Shown: one piece after another, positions 47,783 through 55,892 of the stretch | How the letters are laid out: every line of letters starts with the position of its first letter | How positions within the stretch are numbered: the stretch's first letter is position 1 | Source of the DNA: Pseudoduganella guangdongensis | Lineage (GTDB): Bacteria > Pseudomonadota > Gammaproteobacteria > Burkholderiales > Burkholderiaceae_D | Direction: 5' to 3' | Length of the DNA stretch: 64,000 nucleotides | Assembly (NCBI RefSeq): GCF_009857475.1 | Contig: NZ_WWCJ01000011.1 | Coordinates: forward strand, 1 to 64,000 | Position numbers and translations under genes: made by a program | The notes under the pieces: model-generated | Told to the model about the DNA's origin: nothing | What the model saw: the letters and a program-made list of their open reading frames with translations, nothing else | Databases searched by the model: none

Positions 47783-48985
47783 TCAGTACATCAATTCGCT
47801 GAAGGGGATAAAGCGCACCACATCGCCCGCCGCAATCGGGTTGCCGGGCGGGTTGTCGACCAGGCCATCGCCCCACACGGTGGAGGTCAGCACGGCCGAA
47901 CCCTGGTTGGGGAACAGGTCCAGGCCGCCTTTCTCATTCAGTTTCGCGCGCAGGAATTCGTTGCGGCGGTCGGCTTTCGGCCAATTGAAGTCGGCCCGCA
48001 GCTGCATGCCGCGCGCCTGCGCCGGGACATCGGCGCCCTGCAATCGCAACAGGAAGGGCCGCACGAACAGCAGGAAGGTGACAAAACTCGACACGGGATT
48101 GCCCGGCAGGCCAATGAAGAAAGCCTGCCCTACTTCGCCAAATGCCAGCGGCTTGCCCGGCTTCACGGCGATCTGCCACATATTCAGCTTGCCTTCCGCC
48201 TCCACGGCGGGTTTGATGTGGTCTTCCTCGCCGACGGACACGCCGCCGGAGGTGATGATCAGGTCATTGCCATTGGCCGCCTGGCGCAACACGGCGCGCG
48301 TGGCATCCAGGGAGTCGGGCACGATGCCCAGGTCCTGCACCTCGCACCCCAGGTTTTCCAGCAAGGCGCGCAAGGTGAAACGGTTGGAATTGTAGATGGC
48401 GCCCGGCGCCAGCGGTTCGCCCGGCATGGCCAGCTCGTCACCGGTGAAGAACACTGCGACGCGCAGCTTGCGGCGCACCGCCAGTTCGGCCATGCCGATG
48501 GAGGCGGCCAGGCCCAGTTCCTGGCTGCGCAGGCGCGTGCCGCTGGCCAGGATCACGCTGCCGACGCTGATGTCCTCGCCGGTGCGGCGAATCCATTCGC
48601 CGGCTTGCGGCGCGTGGCGGATCGTGACCAGGCCTTCCGCCGCTTCGCACTGCTCCTGCATCACCACCGCATCCGCGCCCTCGGGAATCATGGCGCCGGT
48701 GAAGATACGGGCAGCGCAGCCAGGCAGCAAGGGCTGGCCGACATGGCCGGCCGGGATGCGCTGCGTGACCGACAAGGTGGCGCTGCCGCTGGCGCAATCG
48801 GCGGCGCGCACCGCGTAGCCATCCATCTGCGTGTTGTCATGGCCGGGCACATTCATGCCCGACACCACGGCACGCGCCAGGACGCGGCCATTGGCTTCCA
48901 GGGTCGGCACGGTTTCAACTTCCGCCGCGGGGCGCGCGGCGGCGAGCAGGAAATCGAGGGCTTCGCGGACGGCGAGCATTGCCAT
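47783..48985 (-). CDS. moeA: Molybdopterin molybdenumtransferase MoeA
   Basis: A 400-residue enzyme that inserts molybdate into adenylylated molybdopterin. Family features: VSGMNVPGHDNTQMDGYAVR (near 59-78), AARIFTGAMIPEGADAVVMQE, the MoCF-like core with FTGDELAMPGEPLAPGAIYNSN, DLIITSGGVSVGEEDH and KPGKPLAFGEVGQAFFIGLPGNPVSSFV, then the C-terminal barrel with SAVLTSTVWGDGLV. ATG at 48985 lies 3 bases after the thrC stop and the stop lies 1 base before moaD, so the three are cotranscribed. An in-frame ATG at 48979 is an alternative start. Confidence 0.97.
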   Translation of the reverse strand: MAMLAVREALDFLLAAARPAAEVETVPTLEANGRVLARAVVSGMNVPGHDNTQMDGYAVRAADCASGSATLSVTQRIPAGHVGQPLLPGCAARIFTGAMIPEGADAVVMQEQCEAAEGLVTIRHAPQAGEWIRRTGEDISVGSVILASGTRLRSQELGLAASIGMAELAVRRKLRVAVFFTGDELAMPGEPLAPGAIYNSNRFTLRALLENLGCEVQDLGIVPDSLDATRAVLRQAANGNDLIITSGGVSVGEEDHIKPAVEAEGKLNMWQIAVKPGKPLAFGEVGQAFFIGLPGNPVSSFVTFLLFVRPFLLRLQGADVPAQARGMQLRADFNWPKADRRNEFLRAKLNEKGGLDLFPNQGSAVLTSTVWGDGLVDNPPGNPIAAGDVVRFIPFSELMY

Positions 48986-48988
48986 TGT

Positions 48989-50464
48989 TTACAGTCCTGT
49001 GTTGGCGGCGATGAACGCCTTCATCTTGGCCACGTCGGCCGGCATCACTTCAAAGCGCTGCGGCAGCGTTTCGATGTTCTCAAAGCCTGCCGGGCGCTCC
49101 GCGTCCTGGCCCAGCGCCTCCAGGATGGTTTCGTTGAACTTGGCCGCCAGCGCGGTTTCCAGCACGATCATCGGCACGCCAGGCTCGATATGCTCTTTGG
49201 CGACCTTGATGCCGTCGGCGGTGTGGGTGTCGATCACGATGCCGTAGTCGTCGGCCACGTCGCGGATGGTCTGCACGCGCTCATCGTGGTTCGATTTGCC
49301 GGATTTGAAGCCGAACTTTTCGACCAGCTTGAATTCGTCGCCATCGCTGCCCGGCGCGCCGGACAGGTCGAAACCGCCTTCGGTTTCCACTTTTTTGAAC
49401 AGCTCGCGCACGCGCTTGCCGTCGCCCTGCACCAGGTCGAACACAAAGCGCTCAAAGTTCGACGCTTTGGAAATGTCCATCGACGGGCTGGAGGTATGGT
49501 AAGTCTCGGCCGACTTGCGCACGCGATACACGCCGGTGCGGAAGAATTCGTCCAGCACGTCGTTTTCATTGGTGGCGACGATCAGTTTGTCGATCGGCAG
49601 GCCCATCTGGCGGGCGATATGGCCGGCGCAGATATTGCCGAAGTTCCCCGACGGCACGGTGAAGGAAACCTTCTGCTCATTGCTCTTGGTCGCTGCCAGA
49701 TAGCCACGGAAGTAATACACCACTTGCGCCACGACGCGCGCCCAGTTGATGGAGTTGACGGTGCCGATCCTGTGGCGGGCCTTGAATTCCAGGTCATTCG
49801 AGACCGCCTTGACCATGTCCTGGCAATCATCGAACACGCCTTCGACGGCGATGTTGAAGATGTTCGGGTCCTGCAGGCTGAACATCTGGGCGGTCTGGAA
49901 GGCGCTCATCTTTTTATGCGGCGACAGCATGAACACCTTGATGCCCTTCTTGCCGCGCATGGCGTATTCCGCCGCGCTGCCGGTATCGCCCGAGGTGGCG
50001 CCGAAAATGTTCAGCTGCGCATCCTGCTTGGCCAGCGTGTATTCGAACAGGTTGCCCAGCAATTGCATGGCCATGTCCTTGAACGCCAGGGTCGGGCCGT
50101 TGGACAGCGATTGCAGGATGAGCTTTTTGCCGTCGCTGTCGTCCAGCACGCGCAACGGCGTGATGTCGGCGGCGTTTTCGCCCTCGCGCACATTGCGGTA
50201 GACGTCGGCGGTATAGGTCTTATGCGCCAGGGCGCGCAGATCCGCTTCAGGAATGTCGTCAGCGAACTTCTTCAGGATCTCCACCGCCAGGTCGGCGTAG
50301 GACATGTAGCGCCACTTGTTCAGCTCTTCGCCGGTGACTTGCGGGTATTCCACGGGCAGGTACAGGCCACCATCCGGTGCCAGGCCGCCCAAAAGGATGT
50401 CGGAAAACTGCTGTGGGGAGTGTGCTGCAGCCGACGCGTCGGCCCGGGTAGACACGTATTGCAT
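48989..50464 (-). CDS. thrC: Threonine synthase
   Basis: A 491-residue PLP enzyme that turns O-phosphohomoserine into threonine. The start at 50464 (MQYVSTRADA) is used; the 27 extra residues of the longer frame run through an intergenic hairpin and have no family support. Seen: the N-terminal threonine synthase domain (SDILLGGLAPDGGLYLP), PLP Lys K129 in GPTLAFKDMAMQL and the phosphate-loop segment ATSGDTGSAAEYA. Length fits the longer bacterial class. In many relatives hom precedes thrC; here the upstream neighbour is sdaA. It is followed directly by moeA. Confidence 0.97.
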   Translation of the reverse strand: MQYVSTRADASAAAHSPQQFSDILLGGLAPDGGLYLPVEYPQVTGEELNKWRYMSYADLAVEILKKFADDIPEADLRALAHKTYTADVYRNVREGENAADITPLRVLDDSDGKKLILQSLSNGPTLAFKDMAMQLLGNLFEYTLAKQDAQLNIFGATSGDTGSAAEYAMRGKKGIKVFMLSPHKKMSAFQTAQMFSLQDPNIFNIAVEGVFDDCQDMVKAVSNDLEFKARHRIGTVNSINWARVVAQVVYYFRGYLAATKSNEQKVSFTVPSGNFGNICAGHIARQMGLPIDKLIVATNENDVLDEFFRTGVYRVRKSAETYHTSSPSMDISKASNFERFVFDLVQGDGKRVRELFKKVETEGGFDLSGAPGSDGDEFKLVEKFGFKSGKSNHDERVQTIRDVADDYGIVIDTHTADGIKVAKEHIEPGVPMIVLETALAAKFNETILEALGQDAERPAGFENIETLPQRFEVMPADVAKMKAFIAANTGL

Positions 50465-50526
50465 AGAGTAGAAAGTCCGGTTGGCAGGTAAAAACGGACA
50501 TTTATTATAGTGCCAACCGAATATTC

Positions 50527-50543
50527 GTGGGGCGTTGCCCCAC
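50527..50543. other. Hairpin between sdaA and thrC
   Basis: GTGGGGC (50527-50533) and GCCCCAC (50537-50543) with loop GTT, 12 bases after the sdaA stop. There is no U-run on the minus strand, so it is a weak terminator or a transcript-end stabiliser. Confidence 0.45.
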
Positions 50544-50554
50544 AAAACCTTAAT

Positions 50555-51928
50555 TTAGCAGGCGGCGTGGTTCACCGTCACCACATGGATGGCCAGGCCA
50601 CCCAGCGACGTTTCCTTGTATTTGGCCTGCATGTCGGCTCCGGTCTGGCGCATGGTTTCGATCACATTGTCGAGGGTGACAAAGTGGGTGCCGTCGCCCT
50701 TCAAGGCCAGCGAGGCGGCGGTGATCGCTTTCACCGCGCCCATGCCATTGCGCTCGATGCACGGGATCTGCACCAGGCCGCCGATCGGGTCGCAGGTCAT
50801 GCCGAGGTGGTGCTCGATGCCGATTTCGGCGGCGTTCTCGATTTGCGCATTGGTACCGCCCAGTGCCGCGACCAAGCCGGCGGCGGCCATCGCACATGCG
50901 ACGCCCACTTCACCCTGGCAGCCGACTTCAGCGCCGGAGATCGAGGCATTGCGCTTGCACAGCATGCCGATCGCGGCAGCCGTCAGCATGAAGGCGCGCA
51001 CGCCCGCCACCGGATCGACTGGTTTACAGTCTTCCGCATAATATTTCAGCACAGCCGGAATGATGCCGGCGGCGCCATTTGTAGGCGCGGTTACAACACG
51101 TCCGCCTGCCGCGTTCTCTTCGTTCACCGCCATGGCGTACAAACTCACGCCGTTCAGCGCGTCGTGCGGCAGCTGGTTGGTGCGGTCGCCCTGCTGCGCC
51201 TGACGCCACAAATCAGCGGCGCGGCGCTTCACCTTCAGACCGCCCGGCAATTGGCCGGAAGTCTCCAGGCCGTGCTGGATGCAGTCGCGCATGACGTGCC
51301 AGATACGGTCCAGGCCAGCATCCAGCTCGGCTTCCGTCATCCGCTTCAGCTCATTCTCCCGCAGCATTTGCGGGATGCTCTTGCCGCTGCTGACGCCGTG
51401 GCCCAGCAGTTCCGCCATGGTGTTGAAGGGATAACGCAAGCGCACGGCGGGCTTGTCGTCCGCCGCGCTTTGCTCGCCTTCGGCGACAATGAAACCGCCG
51501 CCCACCGAGTAGTAAATTTTGGTCAGCGTGCTGCCATCCGCGCGCTGCAAGGTGAAGCGCATGCCGTTCGGGTGGCCCGGCAAGTTCTCGGCCATATGGA
51601 ATAGCAGGTGCTGCTTGCGCGTGAACGGTACGGTCTTCTCGCCCAGCAGGCGCAGCTCCCCATCCACGTCGGCGGCGGCCAGCATATCGTCCACCGCGTC
51701 AGGATCCACGCCTTGCGGCGTTTCGCCCATCAGGCCAAGCAGCACGGCCTTGTCGGTGCCGTGGCCAACGCCGGTCAGGGCCAGGGAGCCGAACAGCTCA
51801 GCAGTCACCGAGGCAACATCGTCCAATGGACTGTTCTCGACCAGGAAGCGGCGCGCCGCCACCATTGGCCCCACCGTGTGGGAACTCGACGGGCCAATGC
51901 CAATCTTGAAAAGGTCGAAAACACTCAT
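50555..51928 (-). CDS. sdaA: L-serine dehydratase (4Fe-4S type, single chain)
   Basis: A 457-residue iron-sulfur enzyme that deaminates serine to pyruvate and ammonia. ATG at 51928 gives [18 protein letters not shown], the conserved start; an ATG two codons earlier (51934) is equally possible. The beta part (about 1-155) contains [17 protein letters not shown]; the alpha part (about 190-457) carries [19 protein letters not shown] and [17 protein letters not shown] with cluster Cys residues, and [16 protein letters not shown]. Length is like E. coli SdaA (454). It follows tdh by a short gap and probably belongs to the kbl-tdh catabolic unit. Confidence 0.97.
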   Translation of the reverse strand: MSVFDLFKIGIGPSSSHTVGPMVAARRFLVENSPLDDVASVTAELFGSLALTGVGHGTDKAVLLGLMGETPQGVDPDAVDDMLAAADVDGELRLLGEKTVPFTRKQHLLFHMAENLPGHPNGMRFTLQRADGSTLTKIYYSVGGGFIVAEGEQSAADDKPAVRLRYPFNTMAELLGHGVSSGKSIPQMLRENELKRMTEAELDAGLDRIWHVMRDCIQHGLETSGQLPGGLKVKRRAADLWRQAQQGDRTNQLPHDALNGVSLYAMAVNEENAAGGRVVTAPTNGAAGIIPAVLKYYAEDCKPVDPVAGVRAFMLTAAAIGMLCKRNASISGAEVGCQGEVGVACAMAAAGLVAALGGTNAQIENAAEIGIEHHLGMTCDPIGGLVQIPCIERNGMGAVKAITAASLALKGDGTHFVTLDNVIETMRQTGADMQAKYKETSLGGLAIHVVTVNHAAC

Positions 51929-51954
51929 GTCCATTGTTACTTGTCTCTCTCTGG

Positions 51955-52917
51955 TTATGCGGCCTCGCTGAGGCTCACGTCAATATTCGCCAGCATGTCC
52001 TTCACCATCTCGTCCACGCCGATGCTTGCTTTCCAGCCCCAGTCCGCACTCGCCTTGGAGTCGTCCAGGCTGCGCGGCCAGCTGTCGGCAATGGCTTGGC
52101 GGCTGTCCGGAGTGTAGGCAATCTTGAATGCAGGCACCGCACGGGTGATCGCTGCTGCCAGTTGTTCCGGGTTGAAGGAAACGCCGGCGACATTGTACGA
52201 CGAACGGATCTTAATTTGTTCGGCCGGCGCGTCCATCAATTCAATGGTTGCGCGGATTGCGTCGGGCATGTAAATCATGGGCAGCGTGGTCTGCGGGCCG
52301 AGGAAGCAATCGTAGGTCTCGCCGCGCAGCGCGGCGTGGAAAATCGCGATCGCGTAGTCGGTGGTGCCGCCGCCTGGTGGCGATTTAAAGCTGATAATTC
52401 CTGGGTAACGGATCGAACGCACGTCAACGCCGTACTTCAGGAAATAATATTCGCACAGTCGTTCGCCTGCCAGCTTGGAGATGCCGTAGATGGTGGTTGG
52501 ATCCATCACGGTGAACTGCGGCGTGTTCTCAGCCGGGGTGTTCGGGCCGAACGCCGCGATCGACGATGGCCAGAAGATACGCAGCGGCTTGCCCTGCTCG
52601 CCGCGCTCGCGCGCCACTTCCAGGATATTTAACAGGCCGTCCATGTTCAGGTCCCACGCTTTCAGCGGCGCCGCCTCGCCGGTGGCCGACAGCATGGCTG
52701 CCAGCTGATAGACCTGGGTGATGCCTTCCGCTGCCACCAGTTGCTCCAGCGCGGTTTTGTCCATCACGTTCAGCACCTGGTAGCGCGCTGCGTTGTATTT
52801 ATTGACCGGGCTGATATCGGTAGCAATGACATTCTGCGCGCCGTGCTGCTTGGCCAGCGCCTCCACCAGTTCAGAGCCGATTTGGCCGTTGGCGCCAATG
52901 ACGAGGATACGTTCCAT
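51955..52917 (-). CDS. tdh: L-threonine 3-dehydrogenase, short-chain (epimerase-like) type
   Basis: A 320-residue NAD-dependent SDR. The Rossmann motif is [17 protein letters not shown] (5-21), followed by [13 protein letters not shown], and the catalytic pair is in [13 protein letters not shown] (Tyr-x3-Lys). This is the epimerase-like threonine dehydrogenase, not the zinc MDR enzyme of E. coli. Substrate assignment rests on pairing with kbl: threonine to 2-amino-3-ketobutyrate, then glycine and acetyl-CoA. The gene follows kbl by 21 bases. Confidence 0.93.
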   Translation of the reverse strand: MERILVIGANGQIGSELVEALAKQHGAQNVIATDISPVNKYNAARYQVLNVMDKTALEQLVAAEGITQVYQLAAMLSATGEAAPLKAWDLNMDGLLNILEVARERGEQGKPLRIFWPSSIAAFGPNTPAENTPQFTVMDPTTIYGISKLAGERLCEYYFLKYGVDVRSIRYPGIISFKSPPGGGTTDYAIAIFHAALRGETYDCFLGPQTTLPMIYMPDAIRATIELMDAPAEQIKIRSSYNVAGVSFNPEQLAAAITRAVPAFKIAYTPDSRQAIADSWPRSLDDSKASADWGWKASIGVDEMVKDMLANIDVSLSEAA

Positions 52918-52938
52918 GTTCTTACCTGCTTTTTCCAG

Positions 52939-54141
52939 TTAGTTCTTGATGATGCCGAGTTCTTTGCCAGCTTGTTCGAATGCTGCGAGGACCTTGTCCA
53001 GTTGTTCGCGGGTGTGGGCGGCCGACAACTGCACGCGCACGCGCGCCTGACCCATCGGCACCACCGGGTAGAAGAAGCCGGACAGCAGCACGCCCAGCTC
53101 GTACATGCGGGCCGCGAATTTCTGCGCCACTGGTGCTTCGAACAGCATCACCGGCACCACCGGGTGGGTGCCTGGCTTGATGGTGAAGCCGATGCGCTCG
53201 ATCTCCTTGCGGAAGTAGGCGGTGTTCTCATGCAGGCGGTCGCGCAGCTCGGTGGAGGCGGACAGGCGCTTCAGCACTTCCAGCGAGGCGCCGGCGATGG
53301 ATGGGGCCAGCGTGTTGGAGAACAGGTACGGGCGCGATTTCTGGCGCAGGGTGTCGATCACTTCCTTGCGGCCGGAGGTGAAGCCGCCCATGGCGCCGCC
53401 CAGGGCTTTGCCCAGGGTGCCGGTGATGATGTCGATCTTGCCCAGCACATTGTGGTGCTCGTGGGTGCCGCGGCCGGTCTTGCCCATGAAGCCGGAGGCG
53501 TGGCACTCGTCAATCATCACCAGGGCGCCGTACTTCTCGGCCAGTGCAACGATCTTGTCCAGCTGGGCGATGGTGCCGTCCATCGAGAACACGCCGTCGG
53601 TCACGATCACCTTGTGGCGCTTGTCGGCGGCAGCCTGCAGTTGCTTCTCCAGGTCGGCCATGTCGTTGTGGGCGTAGCGGAAGCGCGCGGCTTTGCACAG
53701 GCGGATGCCGTCGATGATGGAGGCGTGGTTCAGCGCGTCGGAGATGATGGCGTCGTTTTCATCGAACAGTGGTTCGAACACACCGCCATTGGCGTCGAAG
53801 GCCGCCGCGTACAGGATGGTGTCTTCGGTGCCGAGGAATTCGGAGATGGCTTTTTCCAGCTGCTTGTGCACGGTCTGGGTGCCGCAGATGAAGCGCACCG
53901 AGGACAGGCCGTAGCCGTATTTCTCAGTCGCTTCGATGGAGGCCTGCGCCACCCATTCCTGGCCGGACAGGCCCAGGTAGTTGTTGGCGCACATATTGAT
54001 CAGGGTACGACCGTCTTCAGCCTGCACTTCGCTGCCCTGGCGCGACGCGATTACGCGTTCCGGCTTGTACAGACCCTCGTTGCGCAGCTTTTCCAGGTTC
54101 TGTTGCAGGCCCGTGTAAAACGCATTCGTCGCTTGGCTCAT
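52939..54141 (-). CDS. kbl: Glycine C-acetyltransferase (2-amino-3-ketobutyrate CoA ligase)
   Basis: A 400-residue PLP enzyme of the alpha-oxoamine synthase family, which splits 2-amino-3-ketobutyrate with CoA into glycine and acetyl-CoA. The PLP Lys is K245 in ITGTLGKALGGAMGG; also seen are NYLGLSG, GYGLSSVRFICGTQ and VMIDECHASGFMG. Length equals that of E. coli Kbl (398). It heads the operon kbl-tdh(-sdaA) and is divergent from an XRE-cupin regulator with a palindrome in the 99-base gap, so threonine- or serine-responsive control is likely. Confidence 0.97.
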   Translation of the reverse strand: MSQATNAFYTGLQQNLEKLRNEGLYKPERVIASRQGSEVQAEDGRTLINMCANNYLGLSGQEWVAQASIEATEKYGYGLSSVRFICGTQTVHKQLEKAISEFLGTEDTILYAAAFDANGGVFEPLFDENDAIISDALNHASIIDGIRLCKAARFRYAHNDMADLEKQLQAAADKRHKVIVTDGVFSMDGTIAQLDKIVALAEKYGALVMIDECHASGFMGKTGRGTHEHHNVLGKIDIITGTLGKALGGAMGGFTSGRKEVIDTLRQKSRPYLFSNTLAPSIAGASLEVLKRLSASTELRDRLHENTAYFRKEIERIGFTIKPGTHPVVPVMLFEAPVAQKFAARMYELGVLLSGFFYPVVPMGQARVRVQLSAAHTREQLDKVLAAFEQAGKELGIIKN

Positions 54142-54196
54142 GGTCGTCCTCTGATGTAAAGTTTACTCTTATTTCACTAATCCGGATGGAATTCAC

Positions 54197-54220
54197 TATA
54201 TTGAACGTAAATTCGATATA
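54197..54220. promoter_or_regulatory. Candidate operator between kbl and the XRE-cupin gene
   Basis: Imperfect inverted repeat TATATTGAA (54197-54205), spacer CGTAAA, TTCGATATA (54212-54220): 8 of 9 positions match. It lies centrally in the divergent intergenic region, 55 bases from kbl and 20 bases from the regulator's first start codon. A dimeric HTH protein would fit. Confidence 0.5.
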
Positions 54221-54240
54221 CAGAATCCTACGTTACTACA

Positions 54241-54831
54241 TTGAACTTTGCAAGCGTGAAGCAGACCACTCCCACCAATGCCCCGCCGGAAGTCGGCGCC
54301 GCCCTGCAACGATTGCGCCTGGCGCGCGGCCTGACGCTGGAGGACCTGTCCCGTATCGCCGGGGTCTCCAAGTCCATGCTATCGCAGATTGAACGGGAAA
54401 AGGCCAATCCGACCATCGCCATCACCTGGCGCCTGGCCAATGCCCTTGGGGTGCAGATCGGGGAGTTGCTGTCCGACGTCGAAAAGGATGTCGAACTGAT
54501 AAAGTTGGTGGATGCGCATGAGACCCCTACCCTGCCTGGCGCGCACGCCGGCTACGTGCTGCGCATCCTGGGGCCGATGGAACTGGCGGGCAAATACGAA
54601 TGGTACGAGCTGACGCTGGCACCGGGCGGCGAACTGGTCTCGCAGCCTCATGACCCGGGCACCACCGAGCACCTGACCGTCATGCATGGCTCGATGGAGC
54701 TGGAAGTCGCTTCCAGCAAAAAGAAGGTCAAGCTAGGCGGCACTGCGCGCTATGTCGCCGACGTCCAGCACGCCATCCGCAACCCCGGCAAGTCCGAGGC
54801 GAAGGCGCTCCTCGTTGTGATTCACCGCTAA
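54241..54831 (+). CDS. XRE-family transcriptional regulator with cupin sensor domain
   Basis: A 196-residue DNA-binding protein. HTH_3/XRE domain about 17-72 (LQRLRLARGLTLEDLSRIAG, then KSMLSQIEREKANPTI), and a C-terminal cupin_2 domain about 110-190 (LTLAPGGELVSQPH, GTTEHLTVMHGSMELEV). Cupin-XRE regulators such as PuuR and SutR bind small metabolites and repress neighbouring catabolic operons. The start is either TTG 54241 or GTG 54256; neither has a strong ribosome binding site. It is divergent from kbl-tdh, with a palindrome between, so it probably controls threonine breakdown and its own gene. Confidence 0.9.
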   Translation: MNFASVKQTTPTNAPPEVGAALQRLRLARGLTLEDLSRIAGVSKSMLSQIEREKANPTIAITWRLANALGVQIGELLSDVEKDVELIKLVDAHETPTLPGAHAGYVLRILGPMELAGKYEWYELTLAPGGELVSQPHDPGTTEHLTVMHGSMELEVASSKKKVKLGGTARYVADVQHAIRNPGKSEAKALLVVIHR

Positions 54832-54834
54832 ACC

Positions 54835-55167
54835 TTGCAAACTAAAACCAGCACCTGGCTGCGCGCCCTCTCCTACCTCATGGTCATTGGCGGTACCGTT
54901 GCGCCTTTGATCTACGAGGAGATTTCGCGGCGCGGCCGCAGCAGCAGCGTCGGCGGATGCCAGAACGCAGGCTGTGTCGGCGCTGGCACCGGGGAAGGCC
55001 TGCTTTACATGGCTTTCCTCATCCTGCTGTGGGCGTTCTGCTCGCTGGTCAACGCGATTGCCTTTTACGGCTATCCTGGCCGCACCAGTTGGTTGCGCCG
55101 CCTGGAGCTGGCAGTTTTTATGCTGCCTTGGGTGGGCCTGGTTACCTTGTGGCTGGTGCGCTTCTAA
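54835..55167 (+). CDS. Small hypothetical membrane protein
   Basis: A predicted 110-residue protein with no family that I recognise. Three hydrophobic spans lie at about 10-28, 56-78 and 90-108, with a Gly/Ser/Cys-rich loop between the first two (SVGGCQNAGCVGAGTGEG). The start is TTG at 54835, 1 base after the regulator stop; an in-frame ATG 15 codons later would remove half of the first span. The close spacing suggests cotranscription with the regulator. Base composition and codon use look like the neighbours. Confidence 0.55.
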   Translation: MQTKTSTWLRALSYLMVIGGTVAPLIYEEISRRGRSSSVGGCQNAGCVGAGTGEGLLYMAFLILLWAFCSLVNAIAFYGYPGRTSWLRRLELAVFMLPWVGLVTLWLVRF

Positions 55168-55445
55168 GATCGCCCCAGGTCACGCCAGGCGGGCAAGCCA
55201 TTCCTGCGCTTCGCCCTTTCGTACGACGCGGCGATGACGCCACCAAACACAGCGCCCGCGAAGATCGCGTACGCAAGGCCGGTATTAAAGCTCGCGCCAT
55301 CCTTGGACCAATGCAGTAGCCACATCGGGCCGCCCCACATCACCGTATAGTACGAGCCGACGACAAGGAAGTTTTGCCAGAAGGAGGCAAAGTGCGGTGG
55401 TGCCAGGTCGATGCCGAGGCGCCATAACCCAAGCTCCCGCCCCCC
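55164..55445 (-). pseudogene. DUF6404-like small membrane protein, N-terminus missing
   Basis: A minus-strand frame ending in TAG at 55164-55166 reads as a coherent membrane protein: LWRLGIDLAPPHFASFW, two hydrophobic helices (FLVVGSYYTVMWGGPMWLL and GLAYAIFAGAVFGGVIAASY), then AKRRNGLPAWRDL. This pattern, with its closing Gly-Leu-Pro-x-Trp, fits the DUF6404 family as I remember it. The first 30 or so residues expected of the family are not found: no ATG occurs upstream in frame and the frame runs into the next gene's 3' end. It is therefore either a decayed remnant or uses an unusual start. It overlaps the + strand stop at 55165-55167. Confidence 0.5.
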
Positions 55446-55456
55446 GGCCTCACCGC

Positions 55457-55849
55457 TTAGACCATTGACCGGACCGCAGTCGCATGCGACCAGACAATCT
55501 GCCAGGCGCCATTGCGCTTCTCATAGAGGTCGGTATGCCAGTGCGTGGCGCGCGGCATGTGGTGCTGCCCAAAAGTGACTTCCAGCTCGGACTGGTAGCG
55601 GATGGCCGCGCCCTGGCCGAACAGCCGCACTTCGATGTCCTTCGGCTCCCAAACCTTGTAGCACAGCGTCCCGGCGGCGATCGCACCAAGGTACTGCTCC
55701 CTGGACAACGCCATGCCAACCGGCGTGACGAGCTGGAAGTCGTCGGCGTGCAGCAATCTGGCCGCTTCGACATCACCGGCTACCAGTGCCGCGAGCCGCG
55801 ATTGTTCGAGCGCGCGCAGCGCTTCGTGTTCCTTCAGTATTTCGGACAT
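55457..55849 (-). CDS. NTF2-like (SnoaL/DUF4440) protein
   Basis: A 130-residue cytoplasmic protein with the NTF2-like cone fold (DUF4440/SnoaL type). The start at 55849 (MSEILKEHEALRALEQSR) is chosen for GAGGAGC just upstream; 11 extra residues of the longer frame are discarded. Seen: a helical start, AALVAGDVEAARLLHADDF, LVTPVGMALSREQYLGAIAAG, and paired beta strands ending RNGAWQIVWSHATAV. Such proteins are often small enzymes or binding proteins of unknown substrate, and none can be named here. Confidence 0.85.
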   Translation of the reverse strand: MSEILKEHEALRALEQSRLAALVAGDVEAARLLHADDFQLVTPVGMALSREQYLGAIAAGTLCYKVWEPKDIEVRLFGQGAAIRYQSELEVTFGQHHMPRATHWHTDLYEKRNGAWQIVWSHATAVRSMV

Positions 55850-55892
55850 ATTGCTCCTCGTTGGCTTCGGATGAGTGGCCACATGGCCAGCC

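Noticed and set aside
52918-54240. Riboswitch or leader peptide controlling kbl or thrC
   Set aside because: I looked for a glycine-type riboswitch or a Thr-codon-rich leader before kbl and thrC. The leaders are short and show only the operator palindrome and a simple hairpin.
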